Shown piece by piece: positions 21,247 through 26,587 of a stretch of DNA of 39,073 nt. Location of the stretch: positions 1 to 39,073 of IMG/VR virus record IMGVR_UViG_3300049046_000043, one strand, 5' to 3'. The notes below the pieces were generated by a model. The model searched no databases and was not told the origin of the DNA. It worked only from the letters and a program-made list of their open reading frames with translations. The stretch comes from a virus. The translations under genes and the position numbers were made by a program. Numbering within the stretch: position 1 is the stretch's first letter; each line of letters opens with the position of its first letter.

Positions 21247-21321
21247 CTATTTACTTAAGTGATTTGATAAGAGAGTTCCGACAACCACACCGCAAACTAC
21301 GACAAAGAGAAAGTAGAACAT
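21247..21321 (-). CDS. Tiny membrane protein (24 aa)
   Basis: A 24-residue ORF, MFYFLFVVVCGVVVGTLLSN plus HLSK, almost wholly one transmembrane helix. It starts 3 bases after the SSB-like stop and ends one base before the 35-residue membrane ORF. Two adjacent single-helix peptides may act together in the membrane, which is speculative. Confidence 0.45.
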   Translation of the reverse strand: MFYFLFVVVCGVVVGTLLSNHLSK

Positions 21322-21324
21322 AAA

Positions 21325-21795
21325 CTAAAACGGTATATCGTCTGGGTTAATTTCCTCTGCGGGATAGTCTACGGGCCTTACGGACGGACTTCCTAGAGGG
21401 GTTGCGACCTTTGGTGCTTCCTGTCTACCTGGAATCTCCCACCTGAACCCTGCTCCATCTTCTACAATCTCAGCACTTGGGTGTGTAAGATATAGAACTT
21501 TAAGCATTTTACCTGATACGCTCTGGAGGATGAGCCACGCCTTTGCTTCCTTGCCGATCCATTTCTTAGAATCATCACCATAAGCATCAATCATATTGTT
21601 GATGGATGTCTGGTTGAAGGTCATATTCTTCTCTTCACCACTGGGTAATTTGACGAGAAAAACATCTTGCGTACCGAACGTTCCTTCAATCTGTTTGCCT
21701 TCATTAGCAACGATCACAATGTCTCGATCCTTGTAGTCAATTCCCTTTTTGGCAAACTGACCGACACCAACTTCTTTCTTTTTGAATATAGCCAT
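21325..21795 (-). CDS. Single-stranded DNA-binding-like protein with DDIPF tail
   Basis: A 156-residue protein. The N-terminal domain is strand-rich ('DIVIVANEGKQIEGTFGTQDVFLVKLPSGEEKNMTFNQTSINNMIDAYGDD', 'GKEAKAWLILQSVSGKMLKVLYLTHP'), consistent with an OB-like nucleic-acid-binding fold but without a clear match to bacterial SSB. The linker is Pro/Ser-rich, and the last residues 'EEINPDDIPF' are the classic SSB C-terminal tip that recruits host recombination and replication proteins. The tip is the strong evidence. It follows the RecB-like nuclease gene by 4 bases. Confidence 0.72.
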   Translation of the reverse strand: MAIFKKKEVGVGQFAKKGIDYKDRDIVIVANEGKQIEGTFGTQDVFLVKLPSGEEKNMTFNQTSINNMIDAYGDDSKKWIGKEAKAWLILQSVSGKMLKVLYLTHPSAEIVEDGAGFRWEIPGRQEAPKVATPLGSPSVRPVDYPAEEINPDDIPF

Positions 21796-21799
21796 AACT

Positions 21800-22507
21800 T
21801 TATATTACCGTTCCTTTTAATTTCTCCTGAATCCTGTAGATGGTGAGAGCCGCTTTGAATGCGCTCTGGTTATCTTCATTTGAGATAGAACGCTTCTCTT
21901 CAAAGGTTCCATCCTTCTTCAGGTTGAGCACAATGTATCCTGCGACTCCAGTATACATTTTCATTTCTGCTAAACACATCTCATAGGAAGCCATCTGCCA
22001 GAAATGCTCTGGGTAGATGCCTGAACCCGTCTTAATGTCAGCGAGCCATGTCTGGTCTCCGATCTTGAGCACCAAGTCACAGATACCTCCTACCCACATC
22101 TCTCGTGAGTAAACATTGCGTTCACTCTCAAGGATGGTTACACCATTATCAGCGACCCACTTCTCAAAGTGACCGAACGCCAATGCCATGATCGGATCTA
22201 TGCCCTCTGTAGGGGCTGTGCCGTTCTTGGCGAAGTTCTCAATGAGGGCATGGAGGGTGGTTCCCCAATCTCCTGCGGCCTCCTTCTTTTTGCGATGTGC
22301 AGTCTTGGCTTCCTCAAGCACGTTGAGAGGTATAATAGCTGTACTCTCGCCACTGGTGAGCATATTGCTTCTGATATACTCCACAGCCTGATTTGCCGCC
22401 CACTGAATGAGCATCGGCTTATTTACAACACCAAGGATCGTGGTAGTACCTGTAAGGCGCTTACCGTCCAAGATATGCAAATGCTTCTCTTTATTGAACT
22501 CGTACAT
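21800..22507 (-). CDS. PD-(D/E)XK nuclease (RecB/Cas4-like exonuclease)
   Basis: A 235-residue nuclease of the RecB family. Visible motifs: H86 in 'GTTLHALIE', D144 in 'GGICDLVL', 'DIKTG' (157-161) with the D-x-K catalytic pair, and 'QMASYE' (171-176), the Q-x3-Y motif of RecB-type enzymes. With the SSB-like and NinG-like proteins it forms a small recombination set, perhaps for end-processing or annealing-dependent replication. The frame is open upstream to 22639, but that would overlap the 112-residue gene through its promoter-like region, so the ATG at 22507 is chosen. No Shine-Dalgarno sequence. Confidence 0.85.
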   Translation of the reverse strand: MYEFNKEKHLHILDGKRLTGTTTILGVVNKPMLIQWAANQAVEYIRSNMLTSGESTAIIPLNVLEEAKTAHRKKKEAAGDWGTTLHALIENFAKNGTAPTEGIDPIMALAFGHFEKWVADNGVTILESERNVYSREMWVGGICDLVLKIGDQTWLADIKTGSGIYPEHFWQMASYEMCLAEMKMYTGVAGYIVLNLKKDGTFEEKRSISNEDNQSAFKAALTIYRIQEKLKGTVI

Positions 22508-22550
22508 TTTATTTTTGATAACCTGATAAACTTCGACTCTGCCAGTATAC

Positions 22551-22599
22551 ACTACATGATCTTCTGTGCAACATAGGGTGTGGTAAAACCTGTGGATAA
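22551..22599 (-). promoter_or_regulatory. Promoter with upstream DnaA box for nuclease-SSB operon
   Basis: On the minus strand: TTATCCACA (22591-22599), then TTGCAC, a 16-base spacer, and TATACT. The whole arrangement resembles 19564-19610, including ATGTAGTG before the -10. It overlaps the end of the 112-residue gene and would drive the RecB-like and SSB-like genes from the ATG at 22507. Confidence 0.5.
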
Positions 22600-22890
22600 C
22601 CCCTCGGCAGTAAAGTTCTTTGCACTTGTCATAAACCAAAAATACGAGCTAAAGTTCTTGGCTCTCTTACAGTCCATATAAAATTGATAAATTTGAGGCA
22701 CACTCATTCGACGCTCTGAGAAGTACCTCGAAAGAAACGGAAGGCTCAACGGTTTGAATCCTGACTGAACCCTTTGCGAATTAAGTTCCGCCAGAAATAA
22801 ATCTATAAGATCTCCTCTCTCAGTTCTTCTAGTTCTCTTTACTTGTATATTATACCCCTGAAGTAATGATTTGGTTGTTGTTACGTCCAT
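22552..22890 (-). CDS. Hypothetical protein (112 aa)
   Basis: A 112-residue basic protein: 'QVKRTRRTERGDLIDLFLAELNSQRVQSGFKPLSLPFLSRYFSERRMSVPQIYQFYMDCKRAKNFSSYFWF', with 'RGDLIDLFLAELN' and 'LSLPFLSRYFS' helices. Small basic proteins of this kind in phage replication regions can be DNA-binding or helicase-loader-like. I recognise no family. A TATAAT lies inside its 5' end (22849-22854), so an alternative downstream start is possible but no standard start codon fits it. Confidence 0.55.
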   Translation of the reverse strand: MDVTTTKSLLQGYNIQVKRTRRTERGDLIDLFLAELNSQRVQSGFKPLSLPFLSRYFSERRMSVPQIYQFYMDCKRAKNFSSYFWFMTSAKNFTAEGLSTGFTTPYVAQKIM

Positions 22891-23178
22891 ATAGTTATGA
22901 AGTTAATAAGAGCTTATTACTTAATTCATATACGTCCCCACTTTTCCCTTCTGATATAGGGAAGCGAAAATGGGTCCGAAAAGCGTTTTAAGGTTTTTCA
23001 GATGCTAGTCAGATTGGCCAGGACAGAGTGGGCAACTGTTTTTCCTGGCGATTCGACACTAACACCCGAAGCAACCAATTAGGTTTAAGAGAGGGAGTTT
23101 ATACGAGTTCCCCCTGAAGGCTCGTTGCTTTTGGCTATGTGAGAAGAATTGTAACTCTACAATGGGTCACGAGTAAAA
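22891..23178. other. 288-base non-coding stretch with strong hairpins
   Basis: No convincing ORF. Three helices stand out: GCCAGGA/TCCTGGC around an 18-20 base loop that contains CAG/CTG (23017-23049), AAGCAAC/GTTGCTT (23069-23075 with 23124-23130) around a GGGA/TCCC inner pair, and ATTGTA-ACTC-TACAAT (23148-23163). It lies after the terminator of the 68-residue gene. A structured small RNA, an origin, or both would fit; the flanks carry DnaA boxes at 22591 and 23425. Confidence 0.4.
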
Positions 23179-23193
23179 CCCCTTAAATAGGGG
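23175..23193 (-). terminator. Rho-independent terminator of the 68-aa gene
   Basis: On the minus strand CCCCT-ATTTA-AGGGG followed by TTTT. The stop codon TAA of the 68-residue gene lies in the loop, so gene end and terminator coincide. Confidence 0.6.
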
Positions 23194-23389
23194 ACAACCT
23201 GTGGACATGAGAACTGCGGACGGCATCGACAATAATTGCCCCTGTGAACATCTTTTGCTGTTCTCCAAGTTCAAATTCTTTGTACTCTCTGCGGATGTCC
23301 ATGCACTCATTGTAAATCTTCATGAAGCAGTACCCGCACACATCATCGGTGTTGGGTTTTTCTCTTGCACAAAGGAGACAATTCTTCAT
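23183..23389 (-). CDS. Small zinc-ribbon protein (68 aa)
   Basis: A 68-residue protein with two Cys pairs, 'CLLCAREK' and 'CGYCFMK', spaced as a zinc ribbon, then a charged helix ('MKIYNECMDIRREYKEFELGEQQKMF'). Such single ribbons often bind nucleic acid or modulate RNA polymerase. A TAAAAT box ends 6 bases before the ATG and a DnaA box lies upstream (23425-23433), so the message may be leaderless and under the same control as other genes here. Confidence 0.65.
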   Translation of the reverse strand: MKNCLLCAREKPNTDDVCGYCFMKIYNECMDIRREYKEFELGEQQKMFTGAIIVDAVRSSHVHRLSPI

Positions 23390-23395
23390 GGGTAT

Positions 23396-23433
23396 ATTTT
23401 AGCACTAATGCAATATAGATGAGCTGTGGATAA
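23396..23433 (-). promoter_or_regulatory. TAAAAT box and perfect DnaA box upstream of 68-aa gene
   Basis: The minus strand reads TTATCCACA (23425-23433) and, 23 bases later, TAAAAT (23396-23401). The ATG follows after 6 bases, giving a leaderless start. The DnaA box covers about where -35 would be, so DnaA could block or assist RNA polymerase. Confidence 0.5.
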
Positions 23434-23439
23434 TGGGGA

Positions 23440-23465
23440 CAACAGAAAACCACCCGAAGGTGGTT
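23440..23465 (-). terminator. Terminator with UUCG tetraloop after holin-like gene
   Basis: On the minus strand AACCACC-TTCG-GGTGGTT followed by TTCTGTTG. UUCG loops are exceptionally stable. It lies 26 bases after the stop of the holin-like gene, and the promoter of the next gene follows. Confidence 0.75.
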
Positions 23466-23490
23466 CGCTGCTCCACAGTTGGCTGCTTGT

Positions 23491-23745
23491 TTATTCTACC
23501 ACAGGCTTTGTGTCTGCCACATTCTTGATGATGAATGCGTAGAACGCTCCTGCGGCCATGAGAACGGTAACTACTGATTCCCAATATCCGAAGTGAACGA
23601 GTGCGACGTAGATGCCCCCTCCTATAAGGGAAAGGCCTGCTACAAGGGCCAGAACGCCTGACGTTGAGAGTTTTGCCTTCCTCTTGATGTATTCCACCAA
23701 AGCTGATACTACGATACCTCCGAACACGAGTGCTGTTGTTTCCAT
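23491..23745 (-). CDS. Holin-like membrane protein (84 aa)
   Basis: An 84-residue protein with probably three membrane segments: 'TALVFGGIVVSALVEYI', 'GVLALVAGLSLIGGGIYVALVHF' and 'SVVTVLMAAGAFYAFII', and a short charged C-terminus ('KNVADTKPVVE'). 'VEYIKRKAKLS' is a basic loop between the first two. Size, hydrophobic pattern and ends suit a class I holin that opens the inner membrane for the endolysin at 25.8-26.6 kb. It has its own terminator. Separation from the endolysin by the tRNA region is not usual, so the function stays inferred. Confidence 0.65.
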   Translation of the reverse strand: METTALVFGGIVVSALVEYIKRKAKLSTSGVLALVAGLSLIGGGIYVALVHFGYWESVVTVLMAAGAFYAFIIKNVADTKPVVE

Positions 23746-23840
23746 TTAATTTATGTTACTTATAATTGTTGCGGATATGAGGAACGATCTCATTTTAGGA
23801 GGCTTATGAAACCTCTCTGATACCTTACCAGCCATCCGCG

Positions 23841-24260
23841 CTAGGATAGATACCTGACGAACCTCATCAGTCCTTCGAGGGTGTCTCCTGCTCTTCCTAT
23901 TATATTATTGCAGCTTTGACATATCATCCCTCTGACTTTCTGAGTCTTGTGACAATGATCCAAGACTAATTTTTTGTCCATAGAACATATCGGACATGTC
24001 CCCGTATTTTCTTTTAATGCCTGCTCAACCTCTTCTATCGGAACTTTATGCTTTTTCGAGAGAACGCGCGCCTTGTTGTTATCTTTATACTTCTTTGAAG
24101 CGGCCTTCTGCCTGTCCCTGTTCTTCACATACCAGATAGTACGGGCGTACTTGTTGTGACAAGACTTGCATATAAAGCTGTACCCTCTTTTTGAGGAACT
24201 TTTGCGAGAGAAGAAATCTACTGACTTATACTCTAAACATGCTGAGCATTTAAGTTTCAT
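23841..24260 (-). CDS. Endonuclease VII-like HNH nuclease
   Basis: A 139-residue protein of the recombination endonuclease VII family (T4 gp49-like Holliday-junction resolvase fold). N-terminal zinc Cys at 5, 8, 31 and 34 ('CSACLEYK', 'CKSCHNK') are followed by basic 'KNRDRQKAASKKY', and the core is 'CPICSMDKKLVLDHCHKTQKVRGMICQSCNNIIGRAGD' with DHCH (101-104) and Cys pairs C89/C92 and C114/C117. It could resolve branched DNA before packaging or be a free homing enzyme. TATAAT ends 9 bases before the ATG (extended TGCTATAAT form), so a leaderless start again. Confidence 0.88.
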   Translation of the reverse strand: MKLKCSACLEYKSVDFFSRKSSSKRGYSFICKSCHNKYARTIWYVKNRDRQKAASKKYKDNNKARVLSKKHKVPIEEVEQALKENTGTCPICSMDKKLVLDHCHKTQKVRGMICQSCNNIIGRAGDTLEGLMRFVRYLS

Positions 24261-24269
24261 TGTAGGTAC

Positions 24270-24275
24270 ATTATA
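24270..24275 (-). promoter_or_regulatory. -10 box (extended) of endonuclease VII-like gene
   Basis: TGCTATAAT on the minus strand, the extended -10 form, 9 bases before ATG 24260. No -35 needed for this class. It implies a 5' leader of 0-3 bases. Confidence 0.6.
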
Positions 24276-24359
24276 GCAGGGTCTCCCTTCTGCCCATCCT
24301 TGTTCCGTTGGACGGCGGCGACTGATGAGGACACGGCTGTCTATATTTTACCACATACG

Positions 24360-24378
24360 AAAATCCCCCGTGAGGGGG
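24360..24378 (-). terminator. Rho-independent terminator downstream of tRNA genes
   Basis: On the minus strand CCCCC-TCAC-GGGGG followed by ATTTTCG. It ends transcripts coming from the tRNA pair and those that start at the promoter 24438-24465. Confidence 0.65.
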
Positions 24379-24389
24379 CGTTTCCGTTG

Positions 24390-24398
24390 TTATCCACA
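24390..24398 (+). promoter_or_regulatory. Perfect DnaA box TTATCCACA
   Basis: TTATCCACA on the + strand, opposite in direction to the three other perfect boxes (19602, 22591, 23425). It lies between the promoter 24438-24465 and the terminator 24360-24378. Confidence 0.55.
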
Positions 24399-24437
24399 GA
24401 ACCAGTCGAAACCAATTCAAGGACTTCAGGGGCGATT

Positions 24438-24465
24438 ACTATACCATATTCTGTATTTTTGACAA
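24438..24465 (-). promoter_or_regulatory. Sigma70-like promoter for a short RNA
   Basis: On the minus strand TTGTCA (24460-24465), 16 bases, TATAGT (24438-24443), each one base off consensus. A start near 24431 would give an RNA of about 70 bases that ends at the terminator at 24360, with no ORF in it. Hence a possible small RNA gene. Confidence 0.5.
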
Positions 24466-24534
24466 CTCCCGCTTACGATAGTGGACTCCCATTCGACTGG
24501 AGAGCCGAGCGGAAGCTCCCTCTATTCTACCATG

Positions 24535-24605
24535 AGCCTCGGACGGGAATCGAACCTGTGTCTCCTGATTACAAGGCAGGTGCTCTGCCATTGAGCTACC
24601 AAGGC
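24535..24605 (-). tRNA. tRNA-Thr (TGT)
   Basis: A full cloverleaf: 7-bp acceptor stem (24599-24605 with 24536-24542, one G-U), D-arm GCTC-AATGGCA-GAGC, anticodon stem CCTG/CAGG with loop CTTGTAA giving anticodon TGT, and T-arm with TTCGATT loop (one A-C mismatch). The base at 73 is U and CCA is not encoded. It is 3 bases from tRNA-Phe in the same transcript. It would read ACA codons. Confidence 0.9.
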
Positions 24606-24608
24606 GTG

Positions 24609-24681
24609 TGCTGGGGGCTGGAATTGAACCAGCAACCTTTCGTGTTTCAAACGAATGCTCTAACCGTTGAGCTACCCAAGC
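24609..24681 (-). tRNA. tRNA-Phe (GAA)
   Basis: A full cloverleaf of 73 bases: acceptor stem GCTTGGG with CCCCAGC (one mismatch), D-arm GCTC-AACGGTTA-GAGC, anticodon stem TTCGT/ACGAA with loop TTGAAAC (anticodon GAA), and a perfect T-arm GCTGG-TTCAATT-CCAGC. Discriminator A, no encoded CCA. First tRNA of the pair. Confidence 0.92.
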
Positions 24682-24693
24682 TCATGAACAAAT

Positions 24694-24748
24694 GGGGACA
24701 GGTTGTATGTAGTCGCCTGACTGAGGAATCAAAGTTCCTCGTGTCCCC
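24694..24748 (-). ncRNA. Three-way-junction RNA element upstream of tRNAs
   Basis: GGGGAC (24694-24699) pairs with GTCCCC (24743-24748). Inside are a CAGG/CCTG arm and a GAGGAA/TTCCTC hairpin with 6-base loop. About 55 bases lie between the promoter 24783-24788 and tRNA-Phe. It may be a leader that directs processing of the tRNA transcript, or a small RNA of its own. Confidence 0.45.
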
Positions 24749-24782
24749 ATTGGGCAATATGCCCCCATCTGTCCATACCCTA

Positions 24783-24788
24783 ATTATA
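24783..24788 (-). promoter_or_regulatory. -10 box of the tRNA transcript
   Basis: A perfect TATAAT on the minus strand, directly after the terminator hairpin 24799-24820 (context TTATTGTATAATTA). It would start an RNA through the three-way-junction element and both tRNAs. Confidence 0.55.
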
Positions 24789-24789
24789 C

Positions 24790-24820
24790 AATAAGAAAGC
24801 CGTCGCTGGGGGACGACGGC
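24790..24820 (-). terminator. Rho-independent terminator (hairpin 24799-24820)
   Basis: On the minus strand GCCGTCG, 8-base loop, CGACGGC, then TTTCTTATT. It is followed at once by TATAAT, so one transcript ends and the next begins. Confidence 0.65.
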
Positions 24821-24870
24821 GGGGGATAAGAGGGGAACTGTGCTTTTCGGTACGTTGCGCTTTCCTAATT

Positions 24871-24876
24871 ATTATA
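24871..24876 (-). promoter_or_regulatory. -10 box between two terminators
   Basis: TATAAT on the minus strand, preceded by TATGT and directly after the hairpin 24888-24908. The next terminator is about 55 bases on, so the transcript would be very short unless the terminator is regulated. Confidence 0.4.
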
Positions 24877-24879
24877 ACA

Positions 24880-24908
24880 TAAGGGAAAGCCGCCAGGGGA
24901 GGGCGGCT
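24880..24908 (-). terminator. Rho-independent terminator after the 71-aa gene
   Basis: On the minus strand AGCCGCC, 7-base loop, GGCGGCT, then TTCCCTTATG. The 71-residue gene stops at 24914, 6 bases before the hairpin. Confidence 0.65.
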
Positions 24909-24913
24909 GTGGA

Positions 24914-25129
24914 TTACAAGTGAACGGAGAGATTGTGCAGGGTTTCATTGGCGTCGTGCAAGGCACGATCTGCGGCGGTTATTGCTATGTGGACTCGCCA
25001 CAGCGCATGTTTTGGGCAACAGAAATGCACTCTCTCTTCTTTCAACTTGAACCCATCAAACGTGATAGTGGAGGGCGAATCGCTCTCTATCTCCCTCCGA
25101 CACTCAGGACTTTCGCAACGTACAATCAT
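24914..25129 (-). CDS. Small zinc-finger-like protein (71 aa)
   Basis: A 71-residue protein with 'CESPECRREIESD' and 'VHFCCPKHALWR', giving a Cys2-CysCys/His zinc pattern, then a helical tail 'AADRALHDANETLHNLS'. It has an excellent ribosome binding site, AAAGGAGG 5 bases before the ATG, unlike most genes in this genome. A terminator follows 6 bases after the stop. Function unknown. Confidence 0.65.
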   Translation of the reverse strand: MIVRCESPECRREIESDSPSTITFDGFKLKEERVHFCCPKHALWRVHIAITAADRALHDANETLHNLSVHL

Positions 25130-25279
25130 TTTTCCTCCTTTGAGGGGGCAATACAGGTGTAAACGTACTCCTCTCTGTTAGGGGTGTCAAACTTTTTTTG
25201 ATGTTTATAAGTTGTGGACAAGAACTTAAGCTATATGGTTGAGCCATATTGTGGTTAATATGTCCACATAAATAAATGA

Positions 25280-25308
25280 GTTAGACCTGTGCTAGGAATT
25301 TATGTCAA
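25280..25308 (-). promoter_or_regulatory. Sigma70-like promoter TTGACA-17-TCTAAC
   Basis: On the minus strand TTGACA (25303-25308), exactly 17 bases, TCTAAC (25280-25285, 4 of 6). It overlaps the T-tract of the terminator 25316-25343 and would drive the 71-residue gene with a long leader. Confidence 0.45.
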
Positions 25309-25343
25309 CAAAAGAGCGACGTATACCACCAGATATACGTCGC
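25309..25343 (-). terminator. Strong Rho-independent terminator after the 63-aa gene
   Basis: On the minus strand GCGACGTATA, 8-base loop, TATACGTCGC (10 bp, perfect; 25316-25343), followed by TCTTTTGTTG. It ends the lysis-region transcript. Confidence 0.8.
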
Positions 25344-25363
25344 GTGATGTCGGCTGCGAAAGC

Positions 25364-25531
25364 CTACTTGTAGAACCTGTCAGAGAAGTTTTGCGTTGCC
25401 CTGAAGGCGCTGAGCGATCTCTCGTGTTTTCGCTTCAAAAGTTCTAGGTATGCATTAGCAGGAACCTGAACCTTATGCGGATAAAGACGAGGGATACGCG
25501 GTTCATCGAGCTTGCGTTTCATATCATCCAT
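25364..25531 (-). CDS. Small basic protein (55 aa)
   Basis: A 55-residue basic ORF (MDDMKRKLDEPRIPRLYPHK..., 'LELLKRKHERSLSAFRATQNF') with one long amphipathic helix. Starts are possible at 25531 (ATGGATGATATG) and 25522; the 25531 start overlaps the stop of the previous gene, in the ATGGATGA context, and a longer reading from 25555 would overlap it further. A strong terminator follows. No family recognised. Confidence 0.5.
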   Translation of the reverse strand: MDDMKRKLDEPRIPRLYPHKVQVPANAYLELLKRKHERSLSAFRATQNFSDRFYK

Positions 25532-25739
25532 CCATAATCTCGTGAGCGGGGACAAGATGCTCTATCAAAAGTTGTTTTGCCACAGTAACGCCGTTCTTCA
25601 TTCCCCCTTCGAGGACGTCGGCGCATTTGAGGCAATACCACTTGTTATAGAGCCACCTCCCTTGATGGGGAATGCGAAACGTGTTCGGACACCCCGATGC
25701 TGAACATTCGGCGTGATAGCCTGCTTCTTGTTGTTGCAT
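25524..25739 (-). CDS. Zinc-finger protein (71 aa)
   Basis: A 71-residue protein with four Cys in two pairs, 'CSASGCPNTF' and 'WYCLKCADVLE', forming a zinc ribbon, then 'GVTVAKQLLIEHLVPAHEIMDG'. AGGAGGTT lies 5 bases before the ATG, a strong ribosome binding site. It follows the endolysin gene. Possibly a nucleic-acid-binding or anti-host protein; no family recognised. Confidence 0.65.
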   Translation of the reverse strand: MQQQEAGYHAECSASGCPNTFRIPHQGRWLYNKWYCLKCADVLEGGMKNGVTVAKQLLIEHLVPAHEIMDG

Positions 25740-25821
25740 AGAACCTCCTGTTGTTAATGTACTGACCTCAACTCATGTCGAGGGGGCGATGGGCATATAG
25801 TCCACCACCCTCTCGGCACAA

Positions 25822-26586
25822 TTAAAGTGCGTTGAGTGCCTTCCGTGTCTTTTCTGAGCAGTAATAACCTCGAAAAACATTTCTGGCCATCCATGAAAGA
25901 TCCACGATATTCTCCATTTGGAAGTCGTACACAGCCTGCTTGGTGATGGAACCGTACAATCCTGTCGCCGTAACGTCACGGGGGAAGTACCCGTCTCTCT
26001 GCAATCGAAGTTGAAGCTGTCGCACATCCTCGTTACGATCACCAAAGCTGAGATCTTTGTTAAATATAAACTTTGGAATCTTCAAATCTTCTGCGTAGAG
26101 TCCATTGAAGTAGGGAGCAGGGTCTATAGCACCCGTGTAACCGTTTGTAGGCTCAAGGTTGTAGTAAGTTCCATTTGGATTCTTGGCCATCGGCTTAAGT
26201 CCGAAATGAAGGTGATCTCCAGTTGAAAGACCCGTGGAGTCTGCATACCCAATGACCTCTCCCGCCGTCACTTTATCCCCTGTCTTTACGGGAATGTTGT
26301 CTATGAGATGCCAGTAGATCGTCTTGAAGTACGCTTCACCACCCTTGTATTCAAATGGGGTATCGCTAACAATTACCACTCCATGACCCTGTTTGGTATC
26401 TACCTGAACTTCAACTATTCCACCATGCGAAGCACGGACTTCCTGACCGTGAGCGGCAGAAAGATCCATTCCGTTGTGACCCGTGAAGTACACTCCGTTG
26501 TTTTTGTAGTAATCAAGATATGCGGTCTCTCCGAATTTCTGACCGACAATGTGCCTTTTGACGGGGTAATAGAGCTGTAATTTCAT
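25822..26586 (-). CDS. M23 peptidase endolysin with C-terminal peptidoglycan-binding domain
   Basis: A 254-residue cell-wall hydrolase. The M23 zinc endopeptidase domain (about 1-165) has H37-x3-D41 ('GHNGMDL'), H93 in 'YWHL' and H125-x-H127 in 'GDHLHFGL', the zinc ligands and catalytic His of LytM-like enzymes that cut peptide cross-bridges. The C-terminal domain (about 175-254) matches PG_binding_1: 'FGDRNEDVRQLQLRLQRDGYFP', 'GLYGSITKQAVYDFQ'. There is no signal peptide, as expected when a holin lets it through. It ends the fibre-lysis block and follows the 69-residue membrane gene by one base. Confidence 0.92.
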   Translation of the reverse strand: MKLQLYYPVKRHIVGQKFGETAYLDYYKNNGVYFTGHNGMDLSAAHGQEVRASHGGIVEVQVDTKQGHGVVIVSDTPFEYKGGEAYFKTIYWHLIDNIPVKTGDKVTAGEVIGYADSTGLSTGDHLHFGLKPMAKNPNGTYYNLEPTNGYTGAIDPAPYFNGLYAEDLKIPKFIFNKDLSFGDRNEDVRQLQLRLQRDGYFPRDVTATGLYGSITKQAVYDFQMENIVDLSWMARNVFRGYYCSEKTRKALNAL

Positions 26587-26587
26587 G

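Larger units (their letters stand above)
25130..25363. other. Regulatory intergenic stretch
   Basis: 234 bases with no ORF. It holds a terminator (25306-25343), a promoter with TTGACA (25280-25308), and a second TTGACA on the minus strand (25185-25190) whose -10 at 17 bases (TACGTT) is poor. A near-perfect DnaA box (TTGTCCACA, minus strand, one base off) lies near 25213-25221. Confidence 0.5.

Noticed and set aside
22508-22639. N-terminal extension of the RecB-like nuclease to 22639
   Set aside because: The added residues overlap the 112-residue gene, DnaA box and promoter and look unlike the family.
23045-23070. GATTCGAC resembling the tmRNA 5' region
   Set aside because: No tRNA-like ends pair and no tag-coding frame with a proteolysis tag follows.
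24309-24375. CTGATGAG...CGAAA resembling a hammerhead ribozyme core
   Set aside because: The stem II hairpin is not followed directly by GAA, and no matching stems I and III with a cleavage site could be found.
24300-24794. A 164-residue + strand ORF
   Set aside because: It runs straight through both tRNA genes and two terminator/promoter elements in the opposite direction and has no protein-like composition.
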